From contig NW_006499364.1 of assembly GCF_000471905.2 (NCBI RefSeq), positions 549,106-613,105 of the forward strand: a stretch of DNA of 64,000 nt, written 5' to 3'. Both the position numbers and the translations under genes were made by a program. Under the pieces are notes generated by a model that ran no database searches, was not told where the DNA came from, and worked only from the letters and a program-made list of their open reading frames with translations. Numbering within the stretch: position 1 is the stretch's first letter; each line of letters starts with the position of its first letter. Shown here piece by piece: positions 54,481 through 63,794 of this stretch. This DNA is from Amborella trichopoda (taxonomy: Eukaryota; Streptophyta; Magnoliopsida; Amborellales; Amborellaceae).

Positions 54481-54506
54481 GAGTTTTTTCCATCCAGTAG
54501 GGTCTG

Positions 54507-55005
54507 ATGCAGAAGCTAGAACTGTCTTGAGTTATCCTTTGGATTTTATATTAGGGTTTAAGTATTGTATTTTTTTTAGTTTATCTATTATTATTATTTT
54601 TAATAACAGGGTTTGATGTGTCGTTATTCATTTCGAAAGGGTCATTAGAAAGTGGTAGGGATATTTTAATTGTGTAATACAATGGTTCTTATTTAATAGG
54701 GATTTTGGTGAGAGATATGTACAAGACTAAGAAGAAAGAAGTTATTTGAAAGTAGGGATTGTGTATAGAGTAAGTTCGAGAGAGATAATATTTCCTTGAA
54801 TTGAGGCCCTAAAGAGAGAGACACGTACGGATAAGAAATAGGGAGGTTCCTTATTTATTTTTTACTTTATTTGTTCTATTTTATATATAAATGCTAAAAT
54901 GTGACCTCATGTGGAGACAAATTTAACAAATTTCCTATTCTTATTAAGAAAAAAATAAGTGGGCTTTCCTATTCTTATTGAGTACAAAACAACAAACACA
55001 ACTAT
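54507..55005 (+). repeat. 3' LTR of the small gypsy element
   Basis: It begins TGATGCAGAAGCTAG after CAGTAGGGTC. It carries a TATATATAAATGC run at about 54882. The right edge is where chromovirus RT sequence resumes. Confidence 0.6.
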
Positions 55006-55009
55006 GTAC

Positions 55010-55690
55010 TGTCTAAGAAAATAATTCTTATATGATAGAAAGTGGCCAGGCCATAAGTTAGCCCAAATGGCATTACTACAAATTCAAAGGAACCATATCG
55101 AGTCACAAAAGTTATCTCCTCCACATCTCATTCTGTGATGTGGACCTGCCAGTACCCCAGCAGGGGTCCAGTTTGCTAATGACCCTAGCCTTGGCCAGCC
55201 AGTTGAGAAGTCACCAATGAGTGGCTGAGGATATCAATTCTTCACCATCAGCTTGTCTAAGGTGCAATAGTCCGTTCACATCCCTTGTGAACCATCCCAG
55301 CTTCTAGCCGCTCATCTAGGTGCCTTCTCAATGCAGCTTAACTCAGATGAGGCCACACCATATGGGGCTCTAGTTGGGTGGCTTCACACTAGGCTCGAGC
55401 TCTGTGCAGTAATCGACCACATGTTTTGGTACTGATGTCCTTATGAGCTCTAAAGCCATAATGTTATTTTCTTCTCCAAGAACTCTTGAATTGCAAGAGG
55501 CCCCCCTGAGCCTTCCCCAACCTCTGTTGTTATCAGGGTTGCAAGGTAAGTCATTTGTTCTTGCTGCAACCCTGCTTCTAACTGCAATGCAGACAAGACC
55601 TCTAGCCTTTCTTTTCTCACAGCAAGGACCATAAGCGCCCTCGCACTTACCCACCCACGCCCACGCCCACACATGTGTGTGTCATGCACT
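55010..55690 (-). pseudogene. Chromovirus protease-RT junction and RT fragment
   Basis: The minus strand reads MTYLATLITTEVGEG and AIQEFLEKK near 55570-55480, then ELEPSVKPPN near 55390. This is followed by APYGVASSELSCIEKAPR and TDYCTLDKLMVKN (55380-55230). These parallel the chromovirus stretch that leads into RT (ELEPG.KPP..APYR..P.EL..L......L..G.I) and the DYR.LNK.T.KN.YP fingers. Near 55100-55060 come the MRCGGDNFCDSIWFL region and NAIWANLWPG, corresponding to TR.GSFEFLVMPFGLTNAPA. Many stops and frameshifts. Confidence 0.78.
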
Positions 55691-57118
55691 TAACGTGCTC
55701 TACACTTGCACCATTACTCTCACTTTTGTTATAAGAGTATAAGGCACGATAATGCCCACATTTAAATACCATTCAATCAACATTATCTTTTTTAGTGTGG
55801 AAATAAAAATCCACACATTTCTCTCTCTATAAAATAAAGCTTAAAAAAAAAACATACAAAACCATGGTGTTATTTTGACGTACATATAAATATTTTTACA
55901 AACCCAAAACTACTAATAGGTTCCATTCACCGTTCGGTGGTTTCTAACACTTCTACCAACCTAACGTGTCCAAGTTACTCCTCTGGTTCAAGTCAGACTT
56001 GCTCAATCAGGCCTTTCATAACTAAGCCAGCTATCCAACCTTACTAACCTGGTGCAGGTGCAGCTCTGTTGACCAGCATGGAGGGATCTATCAAATCCCT
56101 CCAAAACTTCTTAAGGCAAATAGGAATACACGATTTCTTGTCCTAAGATTAATATATTCGATTTCGCTACATTCATTTTTGCAGGAAAAGATTCTCCAAA
56201 AAACTGTCCTTGTTTATTTTTGTTTTAGATTTATTTTCCGACGACTTTTCCTTATATAGAAAAATAATTTTTGTTTTTCTTCATAAATTTGGATTGGTTT
56301 GGTTAACAATTTGGCTAATTTGACGCTAAAAAAGGTAGAGAAAGAGAAGTAGTCCTATTTTGTTAAGTGGTAAGGGTTCACCAATTTTATAGAGACCCGA
56401 ATATGTGGCCTACATAGGGGGGAAGACTATGAACTTTTCCCGATTTAAAATTAATGATCCTATGCAAAAAGTTACAATTGGAAGAAAAAGGCATCTTATA
56501 GTTTCTGCCGTAAAACTAGCGGTATAAGAGGCATCCTCAATATTGACAACATTGTTATCTATACTGAACATGAATTACTGGATGGACTGTTGAACAATGC
56601 TTTAGCCACTTTGATCCAAAACAAAACTGGGGTGTGGCAAAAAAGGGTTCAATTCAATGTTTAACTAATTTTAGTTGGTCAGATAGGTCAATTTTGATCA
56701 ATCTTTCATATTTTTTTAATAAATTTTATATTTTAAATTAGTATTATTACTTTTTTTATTATTTAAATCAGGTCAAGCTAGTTGATTGGCGGGTGGATCG
56801 ATTTTAATTAGACCAGATCCCTCGTTAATTATGGAGCTATTCCAACCTGATAACACCTATTTTCGAAAACTGTGGTCCATTGACCACCATGGCATCCTAA
56901 ACAAAATGGACTCCCTGTTGGAAAACCAAGGGGCACCTTCCTAAGCACATCATGGAATTTGCCAACCCACAGTATGAAAATCAACCTTTAAAAATATTTT
57001 ATCGTTGGTTCTTTTGCACAATGGATGTTTAACATTGCTTACAGTGAATGGCATTATTAAAGATGACTTGAGCAAAGCACAAGTCTCACCAACATGAGGT
57101 TTGTAGGTTCCCCCTGGT
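55691..57118. other. No gene recognised; expected 5' part of SABATH gene not found
   Basis: AT-rich sequence with a GTGTGTGT run at about 55672-55682. I searched for the SABATH N-terminal exons (SAM-binding segment) and did not see them. The sequence 56880-57118 may be intron or a decayed exon. Nothing else was identified. Confidence 0.4.
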
Positions 57119-57376
57119 CTTCGTGATAAGGATGGAAAGGCCCTCAACAAGGGGAACATTTACATAACAGAAGCAAGCCCACCATGTGTGACACATGCCT
57201 ATCTTCAACAATTTAGAAAGGATTTCTCTCATTTCCTCAAGTTAAGGTCACAAGAGGTGGTAACCGATGGGCGCATGGTGCTAATATTCTTTGGTCGAAG
57301 GGCTAAGCAGGTTGATGATGAATGTGCTGTTCTGCTCACCACGTTGGGGAAAGCTATAAGCATTTTGGTGTCCAAG
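57119..57376 (+). CDS. SABATH carboxyl methyltransferase, penultimate exon (partial gene)
   Basis: SABATH enzymes move a methyl group from S-adenosylmethionine to the carboxyl of small acids such as salicylate or jasmonate (or to xanthine N), in the cytosol. The exon follows a TTTGTAG acceptor and has 86 codons without a stop. Residues read VPPGLRDKDGKALNKGNIYI, then TEASPPCVTHAYLQQFRKDF, SHFLKLRSQEVVTDGRMVLI and FFGRRAKQVDDECAVLLTTL. These match the family blocks P.GL.....NKG.IYI..TSP..V..AY..QF..DF..FLK.RS.E.V.GG.MVL...GR. The end ISILVSK meets a GTAATA donor at 57377. The first 150 or so residues are not found upstream, so it is a truncated gene or its front lies outside what I can recognise. 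Confidence 0.82.
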
Positions 57377-57493
57377 GTAATATCTCTCTCTCTCTTCCCC
57401 CCTTTTATATGTCTACATATATATTTAGTGTGAGGTTTGTATAAGAGGCCCTCTCTCTCTTCTCTTATATATCTAGGTATATATTTAGTGTGA

Positions 57494-57810
57494 GGTTTGT
57501 ATAAGGAGCCTGTAAGGCACATTTCTAAATTCGTTGGAAATTATCCCTACTTGTGAAATTTAAAATTTTAAAAAAGTACAAATCAAACATATCTATGAAC
57601 ACTTAAAAAACATGAAAATGGATGGTTCAAAAAATTTATTACAAGATGTACTGTTTTTAGAACTTCAAATTCATTTTATCTTTATACCCATACATCTTGA
57701 AGTTAAGATGATCAAATTGAAGGGTTTTCAATCATTAGAACACTCTCTTTTAGAGGATTTTTTATGTGCACCTTCCTTCAGTAGTATAAGGTTGGCACCT
57801 TATATTAGCC
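57494..57810 (+). mobile_element. MITE, GGTTTATATAGAGCC-related (copy 5)
   Basis: It starts GGTTTGTATAAGGAGCC and ends GGCACCTTATATTAGCC, an imperfect inverted pair. The interior (ACATGAAAATGGATGGTTC, TTATTACAAGATGTACTG, CATCTTGAAGTTAAGATGAT) follows the other copies. The left flank and terminus are duplicated just upstream (57419-57450). Confidence 0.68.
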
Positions 57811-57875
57811 TCTTTTATATTTATATATATATATATATATGAAAACACTACAAAACACAAAACGCCTATAGGTGA

Positions 57876-57945
57876 AGTTCTACAATACTTCACCTACGGC
57901 TTTATCACAGTTGTTCTACAGTACTTCACCTACAGCTTTATCACC
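57876..57945 (+). repeat. Direct repeat TTCTACA.TACTTCACCTAC
   Basis: The 30-bp sequence TTCTACAATACTTCACCTAC then GGCTTTATCAC occurs twice with two substitutions, spaced about 40 bp. The second copy leads into the left arm of the neighbouring MITE. Confidence 0.75.
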
Positions 57946-57951
57946 ATTCAA

Positions 57952-58290
57952 AGTTTATCACACGGTTACAGATGTCTGATAGTATTTGAATTTTAATATA
58001 TTTTTTTACAAATCATAATGATCTGAAATTTTGTAGGTGTGTGCGCCTTGGTGAGATGCATATGAATAAAATATAAAAAAAATAATTTGAATGATAAATA
58101 TTACATAAATACTTTTAGAAAGTTTCAAGGGTAATTTCATCATTTTATTTTAAGACTATTATTTTTTTAATTTTTTATTTTGGTGCTACTTGGTCATATG
58201 TACACACGTCCCAAATTTTAGATAAATCTAATTAGTATAATAATTATAAAAATTCAAATACTACCAGACAACTGTGACCATGTGATGAAC
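57952..58290 (+). mobile_element. Second MITE in the SABATH intron, cut by N gap
   Basis: The left arm GTTTATCACACGGTTACAGA then TGTCTGATAGTATTTGAATT pairs with the right arm AATTCAAATACTACCAGACA then ACTGTGACCATGTGATGAAC. The inverted match is about 42 bp with a few mismatches. The right terminus runs into Ns, so its full length is unknown. No coding content. Confidence 0.75.
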
Positions 58291-58518
58291 NNNNNNNNNN
58301 NNNNNNNNNNNNNNNNNNNNNNNNNNNNNNNNNNNNNNNNNNNNNNNNNNNNNNNNNNNNNNNNNNNNNNNNNNNNNNNNNNNNNNNNNNNNNNNNNNNN
58401 NNNNNNNNNNNNNNNNNNNNNNNNNNNNNNNNNNNNNNNNNNNNNNNNNNNNNNNNNNNNNNNNNNNNNNNNNNNNNNNNNNNNNNNNNNNNNNNNNNNN
58501 NNNNNNNNNNNNNNNNNN

Positions 58519-58558
<40 letters not shown>
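58291..58558. other. Assembly gap followed by (AT)n
   Basis: Bases 58291-58518 are N. A pure AT run of 20 repeats covers 58519-58558. The gap is probably a longer AT microsatellite or hairpin that failed to assemble. Confidence 0.95.
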
Positions 58559-58561
<3 letters not shown>

Positions 58562-58697
58562 AAATTGTAATTTGATCTTACAATAAGACCACCTTATTAG
58601 AGGAGGAATTTGTTTGACCCAGAGCTAATTATAATTTGATCCTACAACATGATCACCTTGGTTAGACTCATGTCTTTGCCCATCATATCGAACACAG

Positions 58698-59006
58698 GGA
58701 CTTGTAGAAGATGAGAAGCTGGATTCATTTGATTTACCCTGCTATACCCCATGTGTTGAAGAAGGTGAAGAAGTGGTAGAGGGCCAAGGGTCCTTCACGA
58801 TTGAGCATTTTGAGCAACTTGGATTGGCCCCATGGGTGGTTGATCAGAATGGTAGAGACGTAGATGTGATCACAAGGGCTGTGGTAGAGCCCATGATCAA
58901 TCATCATTTTGGGGAGGGATTCAAGAACATGGTATTTGAAGATTATGTTAGGCTATTTGAATGGAAATACTTGAAGGGAGGAAGAAGTATGTTCATTTTG
59001 TTCTAG
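58698..59006 (+). CDS. SABATH carboxyl methyltransferase, last exon
   Basis: The exon starts after AACACAG and is open for 102 codons to TAG at 59004-59006. It reads GLVEDEKLDSFDLPCYTPCV, EEGEEVVEGQGSFTIEHFEQ, then AVVEPMINHHFGEGFKNMVF and EDYVRLFEWKYLKGGRSMFI. These match the family end (GL..EEKLDSFN.P.Y.PS..E....V..EGSF.I...E....W...; R.V.EPML..HFGE.I.D.LF..Y). Length fits the usual C-terminal exon. The peptide ends abruptly at MFILF, near the normal terminus. Substrate specificity cannot be read from this part. Confidence 0.88.
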   Translation, partial: GLVEDEKLDSFDLPCYTPCVEEGEEVVEGQGSFTIEHFEQLGLAPWVVDQNGRDVDVITRAVVEPMINHHFGEGFKNMVFEDYVRLFEWKYLKGGRSMFILF

Positions 59007-59397
59007 TCTTGAAGAGATCAAAATGAATATCTTCTATACTACAACCATCAAAACAAAATTTGAAAGGGATTGTACGGCTATTTTATCTTTGGTACAAAAA
59101 TGTCACAATTACCTTTAGCCGTCAGTTGTGAAATCCAATAACATTAAGACAGCACAAAGGCACAGCCCCAACCCCCCGATTTTACATCTAATAGCTTATG
59201 ATGATTTTAACCTCCTTATACCAAACATAAATAGTCTTATCTAGACTTTGCTAATTTGAAACATGGAGAACATTTCCGGGCCTCTTTGTGGGAAGCAACA
59301 TAAATTGTGTGTAACTAATGATATGCTTGCACAATGTGTACTTGCAATAAAAATAATAGCAAATGGTCTGATAGGGCTACAACCTTATCAAAATAAG
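59007..59397. other. 3' flank of SABATH gene
   Basis: AATAAAAATAATAG at about 59346 could serve in polyadenylation. No other feature was found. Confidence 0.4.
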
Positions 59398-59709
59398 TAA
59401 AGCCTCACCTCATAACTCATCAAGAATTGTAATTCAAGTGTTGAAAAACTTTTAAATCGATCTTCTCAACTTGAACATTATGATTGTCAAAAAAATTAGG
59501 ATTTCAAATTCTAAAAATAGTGTATATTGTAACAAATCATCTAGATCATCCAATTCACCCTAAAAGTAATTGTTTATAGATCTGCGAGATGAGTATCATT
59601 TTTTTTGTTTCAAATTTTATTGTTGGTGTTGGAAATTGATTTTAGAGCCATCATAAATATTTTTGATGCCCAAAGTGCTTTCCGGATGAGGATTTGAGGT
59701 GAGGCTTTA
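59398..59709 (-). mobile_element. MITE with perfect 15-bp inverted ends
   Basis: TAAAGCCTCACCTCA at 59398-59412 is the exact reverse complement of TGAGGTGAGGCTTTA at 59695-59709. CATC/GATG just inside extends the match. The interior (ATCTTCTCAACTTGAACATT, AGTGTATATTGTAACAAATC) resembles the reverse complement of the GGTTTATATAGAGCC family, so it may be a subfamily with new ends. It is 312 bp and non-coding. Confidence 0.82.
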
Positions 59710-60240
59710 TTTTGTTTTCATAAAGCCTATTCCTTATAGAAGCTTCATCCTAAAATAATTTAATAAACTATCTTTTCCCTCTAACCTTTATTTTGCATGC
59801 ATTATTTTTTATTGCAATAATCTTTAACAAACTCTCCTCTCTAAACCTATACATTATTTTAGTTCCTTTTCATTTATTTTAACATTCCCTTCTAGTTTCT
59901 TAACACGAATAATTTGTGTCATGAAACACCGTTCTGTCTAGCCTACACATGTGAAAATCTATATGGAGGCTACACTCACGAGTCCAGCAACCCTAACAAA
60001 TATTGGTATAATAGTTAAGTTGTAACCAAAGCTACTCTAATCCCTAGTTAAATGCATGAGATCAAAACTTCAAACGTGGTTATACTCAACTCATTACTTT
60101 GCCAGTTATGTTTTATGAATATGAAATGAGCAATAAAAAAAGGTTAAGTGCAATTTTTTTAAAATTGACTTAGGCCATGTACTCAGCCTAGGCCCGAGCG
60201 GAATAACTTGCCCGGGTCCTATATACCCAATAATAAAATT
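59710..60240. other. No gene recognised
   Basis: AT-rich sequence. A CCTAGGCCCGAGCGG...CCCGGG patch lies at about 60188-60218. Confidence 0.4.
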
Positions 60241-60299
60241 AAAAAAAAAAAAGTAAAAGCCAAGAGAGAGGATGTTGAGTTGCACAAGGTTAGAGGGAA

Positions 60300-60830
60300 A
60301 GAAACCCCAAGCCACATCTCTCTCTCTTCCCCCAAGTGACAACAACTCTCTCTCTCCCCTCTCTCCCCCAACTAACTCTCCTCCTTGTATATCCCTCCCT
60401 CTCACACACAAATCTCTCTCGTGGTCCCTCTCACAAATATCCTTTCACTCTCTCTTGGACATCTCATCTTTCTCTCGGAGGAGAGAGAAATCATACATGG
60501 ATGGATTTCCCCCCCCCCCCCCCCTTAGAGAGATTATAGAGTGAGTAGATTCTTCCTCTCTTTTAGGGGAAGATAGGGACCAACAAAGAAGAGAAAATGA
60601 GAAAAAATTAATAATAGAGAGAGACAGAGAGAGAAGGAGGGAGAAATAGAAAGTAATGAAAATGGGGCCAAAAATTACCTCCTTTTGAGTGTGCGTCAGA
60701 GAGGGCAAGAGACAGAGGGTACCTAATCAGAGAGAGCCCATGGTAGAAAGAGATGAAAAGAGGTCTTGCTGCCATTTCTGAGAGAGAGAAAGAGAGATAT
60801 GCATTAAGGAGGTGGATGCCCCCATTTTTT
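60300..60830. repeat. CT-rich block, poly-C run, then GA-rich block
   Basis: Pyrimidine-rich sequence at 60310-60480 flips to purine-rich at 60480-60500 and 60525-60820. A run of 18 C lies at 60508-60525. The two blocks are not clean inverted copies of each other. Confidence 0.65.
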
Positions 60831-61206
60831 TTATGCTTCAACGAAACCCCAGTGTAGCCAAGGTAGTAGGGGAACTCACTTCAACATAAGGTAAGGCCGA
60901 GTAGCTCTGTCGAGCCTTAGAGCGCTGGTTAAATAATTGCTGATTTTGACTCTATCTTTAAAATGGTTTTCGTCCTTTCAATAGAAAATAAAAGAAAAAG
61001 AAGACATTCCGGATTCATGCTTCGTGTTTCGGGTTCATGGTTCTTTCTATGATTTTTCCCACAGTCATTTTACACTTGGTTCATGTCTCTTGCAGTGTCC
61101 ATGGGTCGCAAGTGAGCATCTCTCTCTTCTTCTTGTTCTTCTTCTTCTCTCTCTCTATCCCTCTCTCTTTTTCCTTTTATACACACACAAGTTTCTCTCA
61201 CTTGTA

Positions 61207-62404
61207 GATTTTTGAGAAAATTATAAATACCCCTCAAAATAAACTTTGCAGACATCCTCCCCCCCAATACTTTTAGTATCAAACCCTAGACCCCACCACT
61301 ATTTTTTTTCTTGTATTTAGCCTTTAGTCAAAAAATCAAGAAAATAAAGACTAAAACGTTATCTCCCTGTCTATCTACTTGACTACTCTTTTTCTCTAAC
61401 CAAACTCCCTCTCTCTCTCTGCTCACCCTCTCTCTGCCCAAGCTCCCCCTCTCTCTTTCTCTCTTAGCCCTCTCTCTTTCTCTCTCTGCTCAAACTCCTG
61501 CTTCTCTCTACCTGCCCTCTTTCTTTCTCTCACTACCCAAACTCCCTCTCTCTCTACCCGCCCTCTCTCTTTCTCTCTTGCCCAAACTCCATTTCCCTTA
61601 TTACAATGAAAATACTAATAAGAACTCAAGTCCTCCCCTTGATTTCCTTACTCTTTCTTATAAAAAACAGAAGTTGCAAAAAAAATTTCAACAAAAGCTT
61701 GCAGTTCCTTCGATTTAATGGTATGGTGCATTGGCTTAATCTGAGGTCGCAGATGAAGTCATCTATACCTATTTTAACATATAAGATCAAGATCAAGTTA
61801 CCTAAAGACCAGAACCCCACTACTTATTTGAAAATAAACACAATAAGAGGGCTTATAGACAATGTAAATCCAAACAGCTTATTCACTGGAAGATATTTGA
61901 GATATCTTCAGTCCAAGTATACATTACAAAATAACAAGGTGCGTGTTTTAAAAAGAGAAGCAAAAACATATGAAGTAGAAAAGTGAGAAAGAGAGAAAGA
62001 GGGTGGGTAGAGAGAGAGGGAGTTTGAACAGAGAGAGAGAAGGTAGAGAAAAAGAGAGAGTTTGGGCAAAAAGAGAAAGAGAGAGGGCAGGTAGAGAGAT
62101 AGAGGGAGTTTGGGCAGAGAGAGAAAGAGAGAAGCAGGTAGAGAGAGAAAGAGTTTGGGTAGAGAAAGAAAGAGAGAGAGGGCAGGTAGAGAGAGAGGGA
62201 ATTTGGGTAGAGAGAAAGAGAGGGCGCGTAGAGAGAGAGAGAGGAAAAAGGCATTTTAATATCAATTTTCTCGACTTTTTTATTTGGGGGGTTAAATACA
62301 AAAAAAAAACAGTGTTATATCTAGGTGTGATACCAAAAGTATTGGGGGTAGATGTCTATAAAGTTTTGTTTGGGAGGTATCTATAATTTTATCAAATAAT
62401 CAAA
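61207..62404. mobile_element. Long-TIR (foldback/MULE-like) element
   Basis: The left end (61207-61600) and the reverse complement of the right end (61985-62404) match over their whole length. Left reads GAGAAAATTATAAATACCCC and CCCAATACTTTTAGTATCAA; right, reverse-complemented, reads GATAAAATTATAGATACCTC and CCCAATACTTTTGGTATCAC. Inside these lie matching CT-rich (left) and GA-rich (right) arrays with CCCAAACTCC / GGAGTTTGGG words at about 45-50-bp spacing. Arms of about 400 bp flank a 380-bp centre. GAAAATTATAAATACC-type ends are typical of plant Mutator-like elements. No clear target-site duplication was seen. Confidence 0.82.
61606..61986 (+). CDS. Unidentified 126-codon ORF in the centre of the long-TIR element
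   Basis: Begins ATG at 61606, ends TGA at 61984-61986. The peptide is Lys/Leu/Asn-rich: MKILIRTQVLPLISLLFLIK, a hydrophobic start, then SLQFLRFNGMVHWLNLRSQM, YKIKIKLPKDQNPTTYLKIN and LRYLQSKYTLQNNKVRVLKR. It fills the space between the two arms almost exactly. I recognise no family. It may be a captured host fragment, a decayed piece of transposase, or chance; the lack of stop codons over 380 AT-rich bases makes chance less likely but does not exclude it. Confidence 0.35.
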   Translation: MKILIRTQVLPLISLLFLIKNRSCKKNFNKSLQFLRFNGMVHWLNLRSQMKSSIPILTYKIKIKLPKDQNPTTYLKINTIRGLIDNVNPNSLFTGRYLRYLQSKYTLQNNKVRVLKREAKTYEVEK

Positions 62405-63174
62405 TCTCTAAGAGGGAAACCATTTGAGTGACTTTATGTTAAACTCTAATTCCAAGCCAAGCCATCATAGGTTGCCGAGCTATTATTGGTTGCCAAGCGG
62501 CAAGTAACTATATTATTCCAAACAAATGAATTTTTGGGCTTCATTTAGGGGCAGTTTAGGTACCTGAATGTACACAACAGAGAAATGAATTATAAGGAAA
62601 TGATTTATTTCGAGCGTTTGGGTACGCACATAGCAACCAAGAAATGGAAATACATTACCCAACATTACCCCCAAAATCTTAAATCCATTTTATTGGCCAG
62701 GGGATGGGAAATGTATTGCAGGACTTGTGTGGGTAATATTTGCCTCATTGGACTGTAGCTCCAAATTAAAAAGACCTCTATCACTTAACGTCCAAATATA
62801 ATGCGAAGTCCCTCTCTCAGAAACCCTAGCTAGCTCTCTCTTGCTCTAGCCAGCTAGCTCCTTGAAACCCTACCTCTTTCTATCTCTTTTCACTCTTTTA
62901 TCTGCCCTAGCTCTCTATCATAGCGAACGCAAGCTCTAGCTCTATTGATACAGCCCATAGAGGTCGGTGCACAAATTCTCTCTCTTGAGCAAAGCCATCT
63001 TATGGAAACTCATATATCTGATACACTTTCTCCTTTATCATAGTTTATGCTTTTTTTTCTTGTAATGTCTTTATCTTCATAATCTTGATTTTATCTTTAA
63101 GATCTCTATGTAAATGTGTTATTTGCTTGATTTGAAGCCCTATATTATTAGCAATCTCTCTTATTCATGGTTTT
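62405..63174. other. No gene recognised
   Basis: A CTAGCTAGCTCTC / CCAGCTAGCTCC palindromic stretch lies at about 62828-62860. The region 62540-62760 begins TAGGGGCAGTTTAGGTACC, similar to hAT-MITE starts, without a confirmed partner. Confidence 0.35.
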
Positions 63175-63545
63175 CTCTCTCTTATGAAACCCTATAAATC
63201 CCATCGCAAATGCACTTTTTTATAGGTTTCAATCTCTCCCCAATTCTTACATATTCTTTTGTCTGGAACGCAAGAAATCAGGTCGTCAACTCACGAAATC
63301 CTCTCCCCAATTATATGCATTGATTTCAGTGAGGTGTAATACATTTGTTTTTTATTTTATGCTCTCTTCTGAAACCCTATAGATCCTATCCCAAATCGAC
63401 TTTTTTTTTATAGGGGTTCATTCTCTCCCCAATTCTTACATATTCTTTTTTCTTAAACCCAATAAATCATGTCACCTACTCATGAAATACTCCACTCAAT
63501 TATGTGCATTGATTTCAGTGGGTTGTAATACATTTGTTTTTTATG
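63175..63545 (+). repeat. 185-bp tandem duplication
   Basis: GAAACCCTATA.ATCC..TC.C starts both units (63186 and 63371). Shared words are CTCTCCCCAATTCTTACATA, CATTGATTTCAGTG and GTAATACATTTGTTTTTTAT. The second unit ends at about 63545. Non-coding. Confidence 0.85.
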
Positions 63546-63740
63546 CTGTTAATAACTTTTAAGAATAAATCCATTCCTCTCTAATGTTGTGGGATATACG
63601 TCAGTTTTTTTGTGCGTTATGTTTAAAAAAAATGCCCGGCGGCCCTTAGATCAGGGAAAATAATAGTAGATAAGAAACATAGTAAATAGTCCATAATCCA
63701 TATTTCCATACAATGATACAAGCATACACACGATAGTAGA
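63546..63740. other. No gene recognised
   Basis: AT-rich; ATAGTAGATAAGAAACATAG and ATAGTAGATAGTAGAAAC are mild repeats at 63663 and 63735. Confidence 0.35.
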
Positions 63741-63794
63741 TAGTAGAAACTAGGGAAAAAAAAATTGTACAGTATAAAACTCAACACCAAGAGT

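Larger units (their letters stand above)
53257..55005 (+). mobile_element. Small gypsy LTR element nested in chromovirus pol
   Basis: Two direct repeats, about 53257-53737 and 54507-55005, flank a 0.77-kb interior. Shared landmarks are GATTTTGGTGAGAGATATGT/GATTTTGGTAAGAGATATGT, ACAAG.CTA.G.AGAAAGAA, ATTTCCT..AATTG, and TACGGATA.GAA. It points opposite to the surrounding chromovirus and lies exactly between the RNase H fragment (below 53245) and the RT fragment (above 55010). It therefore inserted into that element. RT, RNase H and integrase are absent. Confidence 0.7.
57377..58697 (+). other. SABATH intron, MITE-loaded, with N gap
   Basis: A 1.3-kb phase-0 intron from GTAATA to CACAG joins AAG to GGA (Lys-Gly). 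It contains a TIR-family MITE (57494-57810), a TATATA run at 57822-57840, a second MITE with 42-bp arms (57952-58290) and an assembly gap with an AT microsatellite. Short family introns are the norm at this position, so this one has grown by insertion. Confidence 0.7.
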
